From Aquarana catesbeiana (Eukaryota; Chordata; Amphibia; Anura; Ranidae), in assembly GCF_042186555.1 (NCBI RefSeq), contig NC_133332.1:213199602-213263601 (forward strand): a DNA stretch of 64,000 bases, written 5' to 3'. Shown here piece by piece: positions 34,498 through 45,139 of the stretch. The notes under the pieces are model-generated. The model searched no databases and was not told where the DNA came from. It saw nothing but the letters and a program-made list of their open reading frames with translations. Made by a program: the position numbers and the translations under genes. Positions within the stretch are counted from its first letter, which is position 1; each line of letters opens with the position of its first letter.

Positions 34498-35508
34498 CAC
34501 ATAGTTGCCAACATTGTAAAAAAAATGATAGGGACACTTTTTTGTCTGTAGGCGGAGTCTTATTATAATTAGGGGTGGGGCATTCCTTTGTAGGCGTGAT
34601 GTAGCAGGGAAAGAAAAATGTGGCGCGCTTAAAGGTGGCGTGACTCAAAGGGGTGTGGTTAGAGTCGGAGATGAACGAGGGATAGAGGGAGAAAGAGAGA
34701 GAGAAAGAAATAGATGGGGAGGGAAGGAGAGAGAAGGAAGGAAAGAAAGAGGGATGGAGGGACAGCAGGCTCAGATCCTACACCACAATAGAAATGTGTA
34801 TTCCAGAAAATTTAACAATCAGCAGATAAAGATACTTCAAACACCTGGTGTTGGCGCTTCAATCATCCCGGCACCATGGTTGGTATGGTGTCAGGATGAT
34901 TGAAGCTGATTATTTCTATTATTATATTGTAATATAAAATTAAATCGTTCAACTCACCATAATGCAGAATCAGTGGGAGCCCTGAGCGTGTCACTTGCCA
35001 TGTTGCCTGCCACCAGATGATATCAGGTGTATCCAGCAGAGTCGCTCCTTACACCAGGCATTCCCAGCAGAGTCCCTCCTTACGCCAGGCATTCCCAACG
35101 GAGTCCCTCCTTACATCAGGTGTCCCCAGCGGAGTCTCCGCCGCCATTACAGAAGACCAGCCGCCAAGCCCCCACCCCACAGCCTCTGCCACAAGATGTC
35201 ACAGACCGACAGCATCCCGGGGGACGGGGGTTTGGCGGCAGATCCATTTCTATTGGCAGCCACCCGTCCGCCTCCGCCTCTTGTTTGTTCTCATCAGCGA
35301 GTGACCTGTTACTCAAGAGCTGGTCTTCTGTAATGGCAGCGGAGACCATCGCCAGTGCCGCCCCCAGACTTCTAGCAGCGGCTCTGGCGATTCTCCAGGA
35401 GAATGCCAATTTCCTGTGATTTTTTCCTGGGACTACGCAAAAATGGGACAAGGGTCTAAATCCTGTGAATGTCCCGGGAAAAATCGGGACTGTTGGCATG
35501 TATGCATT
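34498..35508 (+). mobile_element. MITE-like repeat family V, long copy (about 1 kb)
   Basis: ACATAGTTGCCAACATTGTA at the left and TCGGGACTGTTGGCATGTAT at the right are inverted ends; shorter members are at 50460 and 52203. It contains purine-rich DNA (34684-34770) and a 30-bp tandem repeat at 35035-35135. The overlapping frames at 34995-35535 come from this repeat and are not genes. Confidence 0.6.
35035..35135 (+). repeat. 30-bp tandem repeat, about 3.3 units
   Basis: TCCCAGCAGAGTCCCTCCTT plus ACRCCAGGCAT repeats at about 30-bp spacing. Confidence 0.85.
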
Positions 35509-36081
35509 CAATTTTTTTGTGCAACAAATGAACAAAAAAACTGACAGATCCCCTGATCAACACAAGCCATGTTGATGCAGGGATCTCTCCCGCTGTTCTA
35601 TTGTATTCCCTTCCCCCCTGCCAGAATACACAGATCAGTGCTTGCAGCCATTTGCGCAAGTGTCACAAGCACTGATCAGATGCTGGTTTTCTTTTCGTTA
35701 GACCGGCTTCTGTCAAACAGACAGCAGTACACACTGACTGAAACTTGTCTGGTTCCCTCTGAACCGTTCAAATTTTGGTACATGTATATCGAGCTTTTCT
35801 TGTACAGTAGCACTGATGGATATTATGCCACACTTCCCCTTTATTTTAAAGCCTTGCTCACCCCATTGTAAATGGAATGAAAACTTGTAAATGGGGCCAT
35901 TAGCGATTGGATGTAGAAGACCCAGCGAGGGGGGATTGAAAGCAATTGGAGGCTCGCAGCCCCTTGTATGTATTGGCTCAAGCAGTGATTTCCTGTGAAC
36001 GAACGGCCCTACAATTGCAGGTAATTGCTCCCTCCTGTGTGTTCCCCTGTGACTCCATGGGATCCCATTCTATTCCTGTCA
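35509..36081. other. Unassigned stretch
   Basis: Nothing recognised. The last 100 bases lead into the 169-bp duplication. Confidence 0.4.
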
Positions 36082-36420
36082 TCCTTCCGAGATGACCCTT
36101 TGAGCCTATCAGGGATATCCCTATATTCCTCCGGCTACTCTCACACACAGTCATCTCTCTCGTTGCCATTACTTCTGCTTGACGTATTTCTGAGTTGGTG
36201 GCTGTGACGGGAGTGACTTTGGGTGGGGGGGGCGGCTTGTGGAATCCAGCTCCTTCCGAGATGACCCTTTGAGCCTATCAGGGATATCCCGATATTCCTC
36301 CGGCTACTCTCACACACAGTCATCTCTCTCCTTGCCATTAATTCTGCTTGACGTATTTCTGAGTTGGTGGCTGTGATGGGAGTGACTTTGGGTGGGTGGG
36401 GGGGCAGCTTGTGGAACCCA
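36082..36420 (+). repeat. 169-bp tandem duplication, two units
   Basis: TCCTTCCGAGATGACCCTTT begins units at 36082 and 36251. The two are nearly identical (for example CCCTATATT against CCCGATATT, and G-run length), so the duplication is recent. Confidence 0.92.
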
Positions 36421-37224
36421 GCTTACCTTGTCCAGCTCCCCCGCCCCTCCTTTGTGTAAGTTACCCTGTGTCTATTAGGGGCACAGGGTGACCGAGAACC
36501 CCAGTCGGGTCTGCATTAACCAGAGTCACCGTACAACCACACCGGACTCAGCATTTCCTTTCACCCCTGTTATCTTGGGTTCTATATGTGTGGTTTGTGT
36601 TGAAAGAATGAAGGTGCTCTTTTACTTGGAACAGTAATATTTCTGAACAATATCCCTCAAGAAATATATGAAGATAAATAAATTCCACCTTTCTGACTGC
36701 TGGAATATTGTATAAGCTAGGTCTCCTAGATTGTTGTAGACTTTTTACTAGATCATTTGAGGTGTGGCTGTATCCCATTGTTCTTTTGTTTCTGACTGCC
36801 TTGGGAGCAACCTGTTATAGGATGTATATGTGTTTCTAGCATGTGGACCGGAGGCAGGGTGGAGGGAGGGTGTAATTCCTCCAACAGCCCTCCCTGCTGA
36901 TAAGACAGTCTACTGATGAGAAGTTTGAATGTACCTGTGTGTCTCTTGTTACTGAATATAGTTTACCCCGCCCTGTGTCATAATGCAAAGAAGGGGGATT
37001 GTCCCTTGAATGTATATCTCTTTGTACCTGTGTTTGAATAAATAGTCTTATGCTTCTCTTCACCCTACACTGATGTCTCGACAAGTAGATGGGTGAGTTA
37101 AGGGGTCTTGAATTGTGCTGGTATCAAGCAAGAGAAGCTTTTACGGCGGATATACTCCTCTGGAGTACGAGGGTCTGTCACAGCAGCATTAACCTGTAAA
37201 TAACCATTTTTTGATTATTAAAAA
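36421..37224. other. Unassigned; possible solo LTR
   Basis: From about 36811 (TGTTATAGGATGTATATG) to about 37080 there is an AATAAA near 37035 followed by a pyrimidine-rich CTTCTCTTCACCC and a short AC-rich end. That is the shape of an LTR with a polyadenylation signal. I see no second LTR and no internal region, so this is a weak call. Confidence 0.3.
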
Positions 37225-37319
37225 TAAAAAACAAAAAAATCACATGTACATAAGTATTCACAGCCTTTGCTCAATACTTTGTTGAAGCACTTTGGCACCA
37301 ATTACAACTTCAATCTTTT

Positions 37320-38445
37320 TTAACCACTTGCCGCCCGCCATATAGCAAAATGACGGTGGCAAAGTGGATTCAGTACCCTGACTGGACATCATATGATGTG
37401 ATCAGGATATTGAGCCGCTGCGCGCCCCCGGGGGCGCGCATCGCGGCGATCATTGTTGCGGTGTGTCAGCCTGACATACCGCAACTCCGATCTAGGTAAA
37501 GAGTCTCTGACGGAGACTCTTTACCACATGATCAGCCGTGTCTAATCACGGCTGATCACGATGTTAATAGGAAGAGCCAGTAATCGGCTTTTCCTCACTC
37601 TTTTCCCTTTTCACTTTTCCTCTGACAGACGCGAGTAGAGGAGAGCCGATCAGCTGCTCTCCTGACAGGGGGGGTCTGTGCTGATTGTTTATCAGCACAG
37701 CACCCCTCGGATCCCGCCCAGGACCACCAGGTATGCCCCCTAGACCCCCAGGGAAATACCAATATGTGCCCAGGGAGCAGCCAATCTGTGCCCAGGCAGC
37801 TGCCAATCAGTGCCCACTCCAATGCCTACCACTGCCAGTGCCACCCGGGATGCCCATCAGTGCCTCATATCAGTGCCGCGTATCAGTGCCACGTATCAGT
37901 GCCCATCAGTGCCGCCTATCAGTGCCACCCTATCAGTGCCCAGCAGTGCCGCCTTTCAGTGCCCATCAGTGCCAACCAGTGCCACCCATCAGTGCCACCT
38001 ATCAATGCCCATCAGTGCTGCATATCATTGCCACCCATCAGTGCCGCCTACCAGTGCCCATCAGTGCCGCCTACCAGTGCCCATCGTCAGTGCCCGCTCA
38101 TTGGTGCCGCCATATCAGTGCCTGTCAGTGCCGCCATATCAGTGCCCATCAGTGAAAGAGAAAACTTACTTATTTACAAATTTTTTTTAACAGAAACAAA
38201 AGCAAAACTTTTATTTTTTTCAAAATTTTCGGTCTTTTTTTATTTGTTTAGCAAAAAATAAAAACCGCAGAGGTGATCAAATACCACCAAAAGAAAGCTC
38301 TATTTGTGGGAACAAAATGATAAAAATTTAGTTTGGGTACAGTGATGGATGACCGCGCAATTGTCATTCAAACTGCGACAGAGCTGAAAGCTGAAAATTG
38401 GTCTGGGCAGGAGGGTGTATAAGTGCCCTGTATTGAAGTGGTTAA
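37320..38445 (+). mobile_element. TTAA-ended element E, complete (1,126 bp)
   Basis: TTAACCACTTGCCGCCCGCC at 37320-37339 and CCCTGTATTGAAGTGGTTAA ending at 38445. It has landed in Tc1 family C: removing the element with one TTAA rejoins TCTTTT, TTAA and TTATGATGC, so TTAA is the duplicated target. The left part equals element A in reverse; the right part has CCGCAGAGGTGATCAAATAC as in F and H. The middle holds a minisatellite. Confidence 0.9.
37846..38155 (+). repeat. Minisatellite CCCATCAGTGCC (11-12 bp basic unit)
   Basis: Dozens of TATCAGTGCC and CATCAGTGCC units. They give open frames in all three phases, so the long frames at 37685-38261 are artefacts of the repeat. Confidence 0.95.
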
Positions 38446-39320
38446 TTATGATGCTACAAGCTTGGCAAACCTATTTTTTGGCAGTTTTTCCCATTCTTCT
38501 TTGCAGGACCTCTCAAGCTCCATCAGGTTGGATGAGGAGCGTTGATGGACAGCCATTTTCAGATCTCTCCGTTCAATCAGGTTCAAGTCTGGGCTCTGGC
38601 TGGGCCACTCAAGGACATCACAGAGTTGTCCCGTAGCCAGTCCTTTGTTATCTTGGCTGTGTACTTAGGGTCATTGCCTGTTGGAAGATGAACCTTCGTC
38701 CCAGTCTGGGTTCCAGAGCGTTCTGGAGCAGGTTTTCATCAAGGATGTCTCTGTAAATTGCTGCATTCATCTTTCACTCAATCCTGACTAGTCTCCCAGT
38801 TCCTGCCACTGAAAAACATCCCCACAGCATGATATTGCCACCACCATGCTTCACTGTAGGGATGGTATTGGCCAAGTGATAAGTAGTGCTTGGTTTCCTC
38901 CAGACATGATGCTTTCCATTCAGGTCAAATAATTCAATCTTTGTTTCATCAGACTAGAGAAATTTGTTTCTCATAGTCTGAGAGTCCTTCAGGTACCTTT
39001 TGGCAAGCTCCAGGCGGGCTGTCGTGCCTTTTACTAAGGAGTGGCTTCCATCTGACCACTCTACCATAAAGGCCTGATTGGTGGAGTGCTGCAGCTGTTC
39101 TTCTGGAGGGTTCTCCTCTCTCCACAGAGAAATGCTGGAGCTCTGTCAGAGTGACCGTCGGGTTCTTCATCACCTCCCTGACTAAGGCCCTTCTCCCCCG
39201 ATCGCTCAGTTTGGCCAGGCAGCCCGCTCTAGGATGAGTCCTGGTGGTTCCAAACTTATTCCATTTCTGGATGATGGAGGCCACTGTGCTCATTGGGACC
39301 TTCAGTGATGCAGACATTTT
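38446..39320 (-). pseudogene. Tc1 family C transposase remnant
   Basis: The minus strand from 39317 begins MSASLKVPMSTVASIIQKWN, the first helix-turn-helix of a Tc1 transposase, then DRGRRALVREVMKNPTVTLT and LHQSGLYGRVVRWKPLLSK. The catalytic half at 38446-38940 is broken into short frames; at DNA level one still sees the antisense of the D..D..E region (GAACCTGATT near 38577-38590, and the CTGCTGTGGGG-like block near 38820). It is N-terminally recognisable and C-terminally decayed. Confidence 0.82.
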
Positions 39321-39528
39321 GCTGTAGCCTTCCCCAGATCTGTGCCTCCATACAATCCTGTCTCAGAGGTCTACAGACAATTCCTTGTACATCATGGTTT
39401 GGTTTGTGCTCCGACATGCACTGTTAACTGTTGGACCTTATATAAAAAGGTGTGTGCTTATCCAAATCATGTCCAATCATCTGAATTTACCACAGGTGAA
39501 CTCCAATCAACTTGTAGAAACATCTCAA

Positions 39529-40237
39529 GCCGGGTTCACACTGGTACGACACGACAGTCGTACGACTGTGGATCCGACTTTGCCCTGCGACTTGAAGTCC
39601 GACATCCATCAGACTTCAATGAACGGAGATCTGACTTTGATCCTGACAATACCAGGCACTTTGTGTCTGGTATGAATCTTTAAGTTAAACTTTACGTCAA
39701 ATTAAATAAAAAAAAAAAAGGGCATGGGGTTCCCCCTCCAAGACCATACCAGACCCGTCGGTCTTGTATGGGTTTTAAATGGAAGCCCCCAAAAAACAGC
39801 GTGGGGTCCCCCCCAAAATCTATACCACGCCCCCACCCCAAAGCACCTTGTCCCCATGTTGATGAGGACAAGGGCCTCTTCCCAACAACCCTGGCCGGTG
39901 GTTGTCGGGCTTTGCGGGCGGGGGACTTATCGGAAACTGGAAGCCCCTTTTAACAGGGAAGCCACCAGATCCTGGCCCCCCACCCTGTGTGAATGAGTAT
40001 GGGGTACATTGTACCCCTACCCATTCACCTAAAAAAAGTGTAAAAAATAAAAACAGTACACAGGTTTTTGAAAAAGTAATTTAAAAATCAGCTCCGGCAT
40101 CTCTTCTGATTTCTTCTCCCCTCTCCGGCTCTTCTCCCCCCTTCAGAGATGTCTTCTTTTTCTGCCGGTTCTTTTCCTCTTTGCGCTGTCTTCTTTCTCT
40201 TCTGCCGGGTCTCCTCTCCTATACTCACAGGTTCACA
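39529..40237. repeat. Interspersed repeat of unknown class
   Basis: Starts AAGCCGGGTTCACACTGG, continues with a GGGGTTCCCCC/CCATACCAGACCC block and a GC-rich interior. It resembles a repeat that I associate with ranid frogs but whose class I cannot state. The right end is at element D. Confidence 0.45.
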
Positions 40238-41480
40238 TTAACCACTTCAATACTGGGCACTTTCACTCCCTTCCTGCCCAGGCCAATTTTCAGCTTTCAA
40301 CACTGTCACACTTTGAATGAAAATTGCATAATTTTTTCATACAAATAGAGCTTTCTTTTTTGATAAATAAAAAAAAGACCAAAAATTTTGCAAATTAATA
40401 AACATTTTTCTTTGTTTCTGTTATAAAATGTTGCAAAAAAATAATTACCCTTCAGAAATTTAGGCCAAACTGTATTCTGCTATATTTCTTTGGTGAAAAT
40501 AATCCAAATCAGTGTATATTATTTAGTCTATAGGAAAGTTATAGAGTCCACAAACTGGTATACGGTAAGGCCTCTTGCACACTGCAGCTTGAAAAAGCTC
40601 AGTAAAGCTTATTTTTTTTTACTAAGCTAAAATACAGCCCATTAATTGTAATGTGCTTATGCACACAGGTGCGTAAACAAGCGCTGTGTATTCTTTATTC
40701 TTTCTTCGGTCAGTAATTTACGCCTCATATGCATTAGCACACGTTTGCACATAGATTTGTCGATTGACATTGTCAATGCAAGAAGAAGCTACCGCTCATG
40801 CACGGAAATGTGCGCAAATTTGCGCGAACGCATATATGCGAAGATACATTTAAAAAAAAAAAACCCGAAGAAGTAGATGCTCAAACAGGAGTTTTGTGTG
40901 CAAGAGGCCTAAATCTCTGAAAATTGATCAATACTAATGGCCTATCTCATTTCCATGAGGCCCGAAAACACCAGGACAGTACAAATATCCCCCAAATTAC
41001 CTCTTTTTGGAAAAGTAGACAGTCCAAGGTATTTAGTAAGAGGCATGGCACGTTTTTTGAAGTTGTGATTTTTTGTCACAATTCTTAAAAAAATGAAGAA
41101 ATTAGTTTTTTTCATAATTTTTTTTTTTTTTTTACATACTGTCATTAGTGCAGTACAGCATCACCATAAAACTGGTGTGGCGGTGATCAGGGACTCTGTC
41201 TGACTGGTTATAGTATGTAAAAAATAAAAAAAATAGTGACAATGTACTACTCTGGGGAAGTGATCAGGATTTTATTTTTATTTTTTTTTTTACATATTAT
41301 GATTGCTTATACCAGGGAATTTCCCTGGCATAAGCAACCATTTTCACTGAATAAAACTGATTCATTCAGTGTGTATTGATATGATTAGCTGTGATTGACC
41401 CTGTCTGCACCATGTGATCACTGTGACCAATCACAGCCTCCTGTGCTCATTCTTCCAACGTTGTGTCTCAGTAATACAGG
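40238..41480 (+). mobile_element. TTAA-ended element D with nested MITE
   Basis: TTAACCACTTCAATACTGGGC at 40238 equals the complement of the right end of E. The following sequence (TTTGTTTCTGTTATAAAATG, AGTGTATATTATTTAG, AGTAGACAGTCCAAGG) matches element B at 540-900. The family S MITE interrupts it at 40566. The right end is not found; the limit is approximate. Confidence 0.7.
40566..40912 (+). mobile_element. MITE family S relative (347 bp)
   Basis: TAAGGCCTCTTGCACACTGC and GTGTGCAAGAGGCCTAA form an inverted pair. The flanks GGTA|TAAA of element D are interrupted relative to element B. Confidence 0.85.
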
Positions 41481-42115
41481 AAGTGTGTTACTGGCCAGAA
41501 CACCAGGTTAAAACAGGAAAAAAATTAAAGCAGCCACCACATCTAATGATTGGTAAGCTGCAATATATTACATTTTTGGTTTTGGGTTTAATACCGCTTT
41601 AAAGTTTTCCTGTGTTGGGTGTTCAAAGAGGGGCGTCTGCATAGCACTACTGTAAAAGCAGCTGTGGATCTCCTGTCAGCGTAAACAAGTATGGCTATTT
41701 TCCTCTTATCTTTCCAATTAACCAGGTATTTTAATGCACAAAACTGACACGTGTTTACTGTATTTTTTGTGCATTATTTCTGGCATTTCAGAACACATAG
41801 GTGTATTCATACAGCCCAGTATTTGAAAATCTTTGCACACAAACTATATCTGCAAAGGAATTTAGATTCTTATCCTATTGGTGTGTCTAAAAACCCTCTT
41901 AAATCAGACACTATTGCACATGCAAAGTCAAGTTAATTTTTAAAAACATTGCAAAGTTTTCTACTTTGCAGTTTAGGGAATGAGGACATGTTTGTGTTTG
42001 TAATGGGCAAGCCAAGTGTACCTTACAAAATGTCCACTGAGTGCATGGGTTGCAATTTTTAATAGTGCAGCATTATCTAATCTCAGTTTTTAGCCACCCC
42101 TATACCAGTATTGCT
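41481..42115. other. Unassigned; shares sequence with 56700-56820
   Basis: GATTGGTAAGCTGCAATATA, GGTTTAATACCGCTTTAA and CTGTGTTGGGTGTTCAAAG match 56725-56805, so a repeat end lies at about 41600. The remainder is unassigned. Confidence 0.45.
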
Positions 42116-42205
42116 TAAGAGCCCATTCACACAGGGACGACTTGTCAGGGACGCCTCGCTGAGGTGACCTGCAAGTCGTGTTGCCCCTGTGTGAATGGGG
42201 TCTAA
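42116..42205. mobile_element. Short 90-bp palindromic MITE
   Basis: TAAGAGCCCATTCACACAGG and CCTGTGTGAATGGGGTCTAA with an inner CAAGTCGT/ACGACTTG pair. Confidence 0.82.
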
Positions 42206-42519
42206 ATCTTTGTTGCTCAGATGTAAAGTGTATGCATAATGTCACCTGCTCCATGAAATGCACTTATGATTACTGAACCCTGAAAATGTTAGTCCAGTTT
42301 CCTAAAGAGTGACATACCATTATTTGTAGGCTTTGTTCACATGGAGTGACTTTATCCATGCCCTGTGCAGGGCCGTGTTTTACCAGCACAGGGATGCAGT
42401 AGTGTTGCATGATCCCTGTACTGCAAGTCCTATTGCTCTCTGTTGGGACACAGGGGCTGCACAGACACAGACACTGCTTCCAGTGTGACATCTGTGTGGG
42501 TGTTCACGTCAAACCTGAA

Positions 42520-42625
42520 CACTTTACATCAGAGTCCACAGAGTTCCCCTTTTACATCAGAGTCCCCAGAGTTCCCCCTTTACATCAGAGTCCACAGAGT
42601 TCCCCTTTTACATCAGAGTTCTTTT
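42520..42625 (+). repeat. 28-bp tandem repeat, about 3.7 units
   Basis: ACATCAGAGTCCACAGAGTT units at 42526, 42554, 42582 and 42610. After the 17-G run (42631-42647) the block AACTCTGATGTAA is inverted. Confidence 0.88.
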
Positions 42626-44047
42626 ACACTGGGGGGGGGGGGGGGGGTGCCTCTGGTGAAAAAGGGAACTCTGATGTAATGGGTGCTCTGAGAACCCTGA
42701 TTTATCTTAGTGTACTCACTCAGAGGCAAGAGAGAGGAGCTCACTCATCCTTTTGCAGTCAGCACTTCTCATCCAGATGTACCTGAGGCTGTTGGAATTC
42801 AGATTTATGGCCCCCACTTTCCTTTTCTGAGGCACAGCACCGGGAATTGGAGTGTGGGCAGACACAGAGGGGAAGGGGGGGGAGGAAGAAGAGCAGATCA
42901 AGCCCCCTTTCCTCTTCCGTCTGTGTGGGGGGAGGGGGGAATTGTTAGTGCTTTGGGCAGTGTAAAAGAGTGTAACATACACGCTTGGCTTACACAACTG
43001 CATGACCCCTGATGACGTCAGAGCGTACTGACGAAACCGGTAGGGTGGCTTGAGCGTGGTATTTCATTTCCGCCATTTGCAACGCAGCTGGAATGGCAAC
43101 GGCATCTCCTTACACATGGTTGTGTTTGCTGCATAGCTGTTATGAAGTTTTTACTTTGTTTTTGAAATACATTTTTGATATACGAACCATGGGAGCCTTT
43201 TTTCCTCTTTTAAGTACCAAGTACCTGCATAGGTCCACAGAAACCCTGACCACACAGCGTTTGCATTGAGCCGCGGTTGTGAAGATTCTCCATTGGCACC
43301 TTCCAATAAAGCGTTTATGACTACCTGTAATGGGGGTCATTGGATTCTGGTGAGTAGGATGTGTGGCTGGTGATGGTGGTGGAAGATATACTCCTTTGCT
43401 GATTGCCGAATATAAGAAGATTCTATCCAGAAATTGTTTATTTGAATACTTTATTTCACTTAATAGTGGGATTCCTGATTTTTTAATTTTTTTGTTTTTT
43501 TATTTTAGACTTTTTGATTGTTTTGTTTTATGGTTTTTTGATTCCACACTTGGACTCTAAAGCTTAAGAAGCTTACACATGATATATTATTCATAAATTG
43601 TTATGTGTGTGGTTCATGCAATATTAGCACTTTTTTGCACTTGCACTTTTTACAGAGAGCGCGGTTTCAATTAATTTAATTAATTATTTCACATTTACAC
43701 AACTGCAGCCAGCAACCCTGCTAGGAAGACACAGTCTGGTCTGAATAATGTGTCTGGGTTTTAGGCGGTCTGAAACCCAGACGCATGATTCCAAACCCGA
43801 ACTGTCCGGGTGAATCCCGGACAGGTGGCAACCCTAGTGCATGGCCCGGAATGCACCCAGGGTGAGTTTGGGGACAGGTAACTGTATGTACCCGCACCCA
43901 CACGGATGTCATATGGGGAGCAGCTGCGATGTTCGTGCAGCCGCTGTGTCCCAGTAGTCGTGAATGGGCCTGCCTGCACTGGGTTACACAGAACACCTGT
44001 GTATCCCTGTGTGGGTAAACACGACCCCACACAGAGCATAGATCACT
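42626..44047. other. Unassigned stretch between tandem repeat and short repeat
   Basis: Holds a 17-G tract (42631-42647). A motif TGATGACGTCAGAGCG with ACGAAACCGGTAGGG (43009-43045) is a type of sequence often seen in vertebrate MITEs. No gene is convincing. Confidence 0.4.
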
Positions 44048-44185
44048 TTAGAATGTAAGCTCTATGAGCAGGGCCCTCCTGTCCCTTCTGTATTGTACTG
44101 TAATTGTACTGTCCCTTCTCTACATTGTAAAGTGCTGCGTAAACTGGCGCTATATAAATCGTGAATAATAATTATACATTGTCAT
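44048..44185 (+). repeat. Short interspersed repeat (TAA-tailed), copy 1
   Basis: TAGAATGTAAGCTCTATGAG, GCAGGGCCCTC, GTACTGT, AAAGTGCTGCGTAAACTGGC, GCGCTATATAAAT, then AATAATAATTAT. The same ordered blocks are at 58353-58492. This is a widespread SINE or LINE-3'-end type of repeat in frogs. Confidence 0.7.
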
Positions 44186-44325
44186 AAGCTCTGACATATT
44201 CCACAGTGCTGTAAAGAGAACACTGACCTGTTCCTATCAGTCCCTGCACCAGGGAAGCTTACACTCTATTGTCCCCACCACAGTCACTTTATTATTAATA
44301 TTATACATGAATATACATACAACCA

Positions 44326-44682
44326 GTGTTAATTTTGTCAACGAAAACATTTTCGTCAGAGGCATTTTCATCAATGAAGGCAGCCGGCGGATCCAGACTT
44401 GGGAAGTCAGGATGGCGCGCTGCCTCGACTGATGGCAGTGATGTCAGTAGAGAGCGGACTTCAGATCGCTCTCCGCTGAAAACGGGTCACAGGAGTGCAA
44501 AACGAATTGCACTCCTGTGACCCATAGGAGAAGCCCAGCCTAAAATCAATTTAGGCCTGAAGATTATATAAACAACCCCCCCAACATTATATATTTTCTT
44601 AAAGCAGACAAGTTTGTGTAAATATGTACTGCATAGTGGCATCAGTGCAGTATTAATTTTGGCAACAAATTTCGATTTAGTT
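44326..44682 (+). mobile_element. hAT-like repeat ends with an embedded family R fragment
   Basis: CAGTGTTAATTTTGTCAACG at 44326 and a second, related CAGTATTAATTTTGGCAAC at 44648 are two starts of the same type. A family R fragment (44379-44560, reverse orientation) with TCACAGGAGTGCAA and TTGCACTCCTGTGA lies between. The sequence of the second start resumes at 49750. Confidence 0.55.
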
Positions 44683-44710
44683 TTAGGCCTCATGCGCACT
44701 GGACGTTATA

Positions 44711-45001
44711 ATAGGATTTTTTAATACAGCTTACCTGTAAAATCCTTTTCTTGAGAGTACATCACGGGACACAGAGTATTCATTACATGGTGGGTTAGAT
44801 AGGCACCATCGGTGATTGGACACTGGTTAACCCCAATTAAGGATTGCTCCCCTATATAACCCCTCCCATACGGGGAGGACCTCAGTTTTGTAGCAAAGCA
44901 ATAGTTAACCACGTAAAACCCATAGAAGGGCGGGAGCTCTGTGTCCCGTGATGTACTCAAGAAAAGGATTTTACAGGTAAGCTGTATTTAAAAATCCTAT
45001 T
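44711..45001. repeat. 291-bp unit with 65-bp terminal inverted repeats
   Basis: ATAGGATTTTTTAATACAGC to about 44777 is complementary to 44937-45001 apart from a two-base indel. The right copy ends TTTAAAAATCCTAT. The sequence TATTCATTACATRGTGGG follows the motif both at 44779 and at 45031, so part of it is repeated directly. It may be an inverted terminal repeat of the DIRS element that has a second copy, or a separate MITE. Confidence 0.85.
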
Positions 45002-45139
45002 TTCTTGATCATACGTCACGGGACGCAGAGTATTCATTACATAGTGGGATGTCCCAAAGCAATGCTCATTTGAGGGGAGGGAGACACAGATCAGAAAATA
45101 GACCGCAAACGGACCAGAGGAACTAAACTGCAGCCTGCA

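Larger units (their letters stand above)
37225..39528 (-). mobile_element. Tc1-like transposon, family C, split by element E
   Basis: TACATAAGTATTCACAGCCT and TTTGCTCAATACTTTGTTGA at the left continue, after element E, with TATGATGCTACAAGCTTGGC. The right side runs through the 5' part of the transposase to GTAGAAACATCTCAAG at about 39527, where an unrelated repeat takes over, so the right terminal repeat is lost. The family is one of the common vertebrate Tc1 types. Confidence 0.85.

Noticed and set aside
34640..35535. Frames on both strands around a proline-rich peptide
   Set aside because: The region is a repeat with a purine tract and a 30-bp tandem repeat, and frames overlap in three phases.
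36082..36420. CRISPR-like direct repeats
   Set aside because: Two adjacent 169-bp units with no spacers, in a eukaryotic genome.
37685..38261. Three overlapping long open frames on the plus strand
   Set aside because: They read through an 11-12 bp minisatellite in all three phases, which keeps every frame open.
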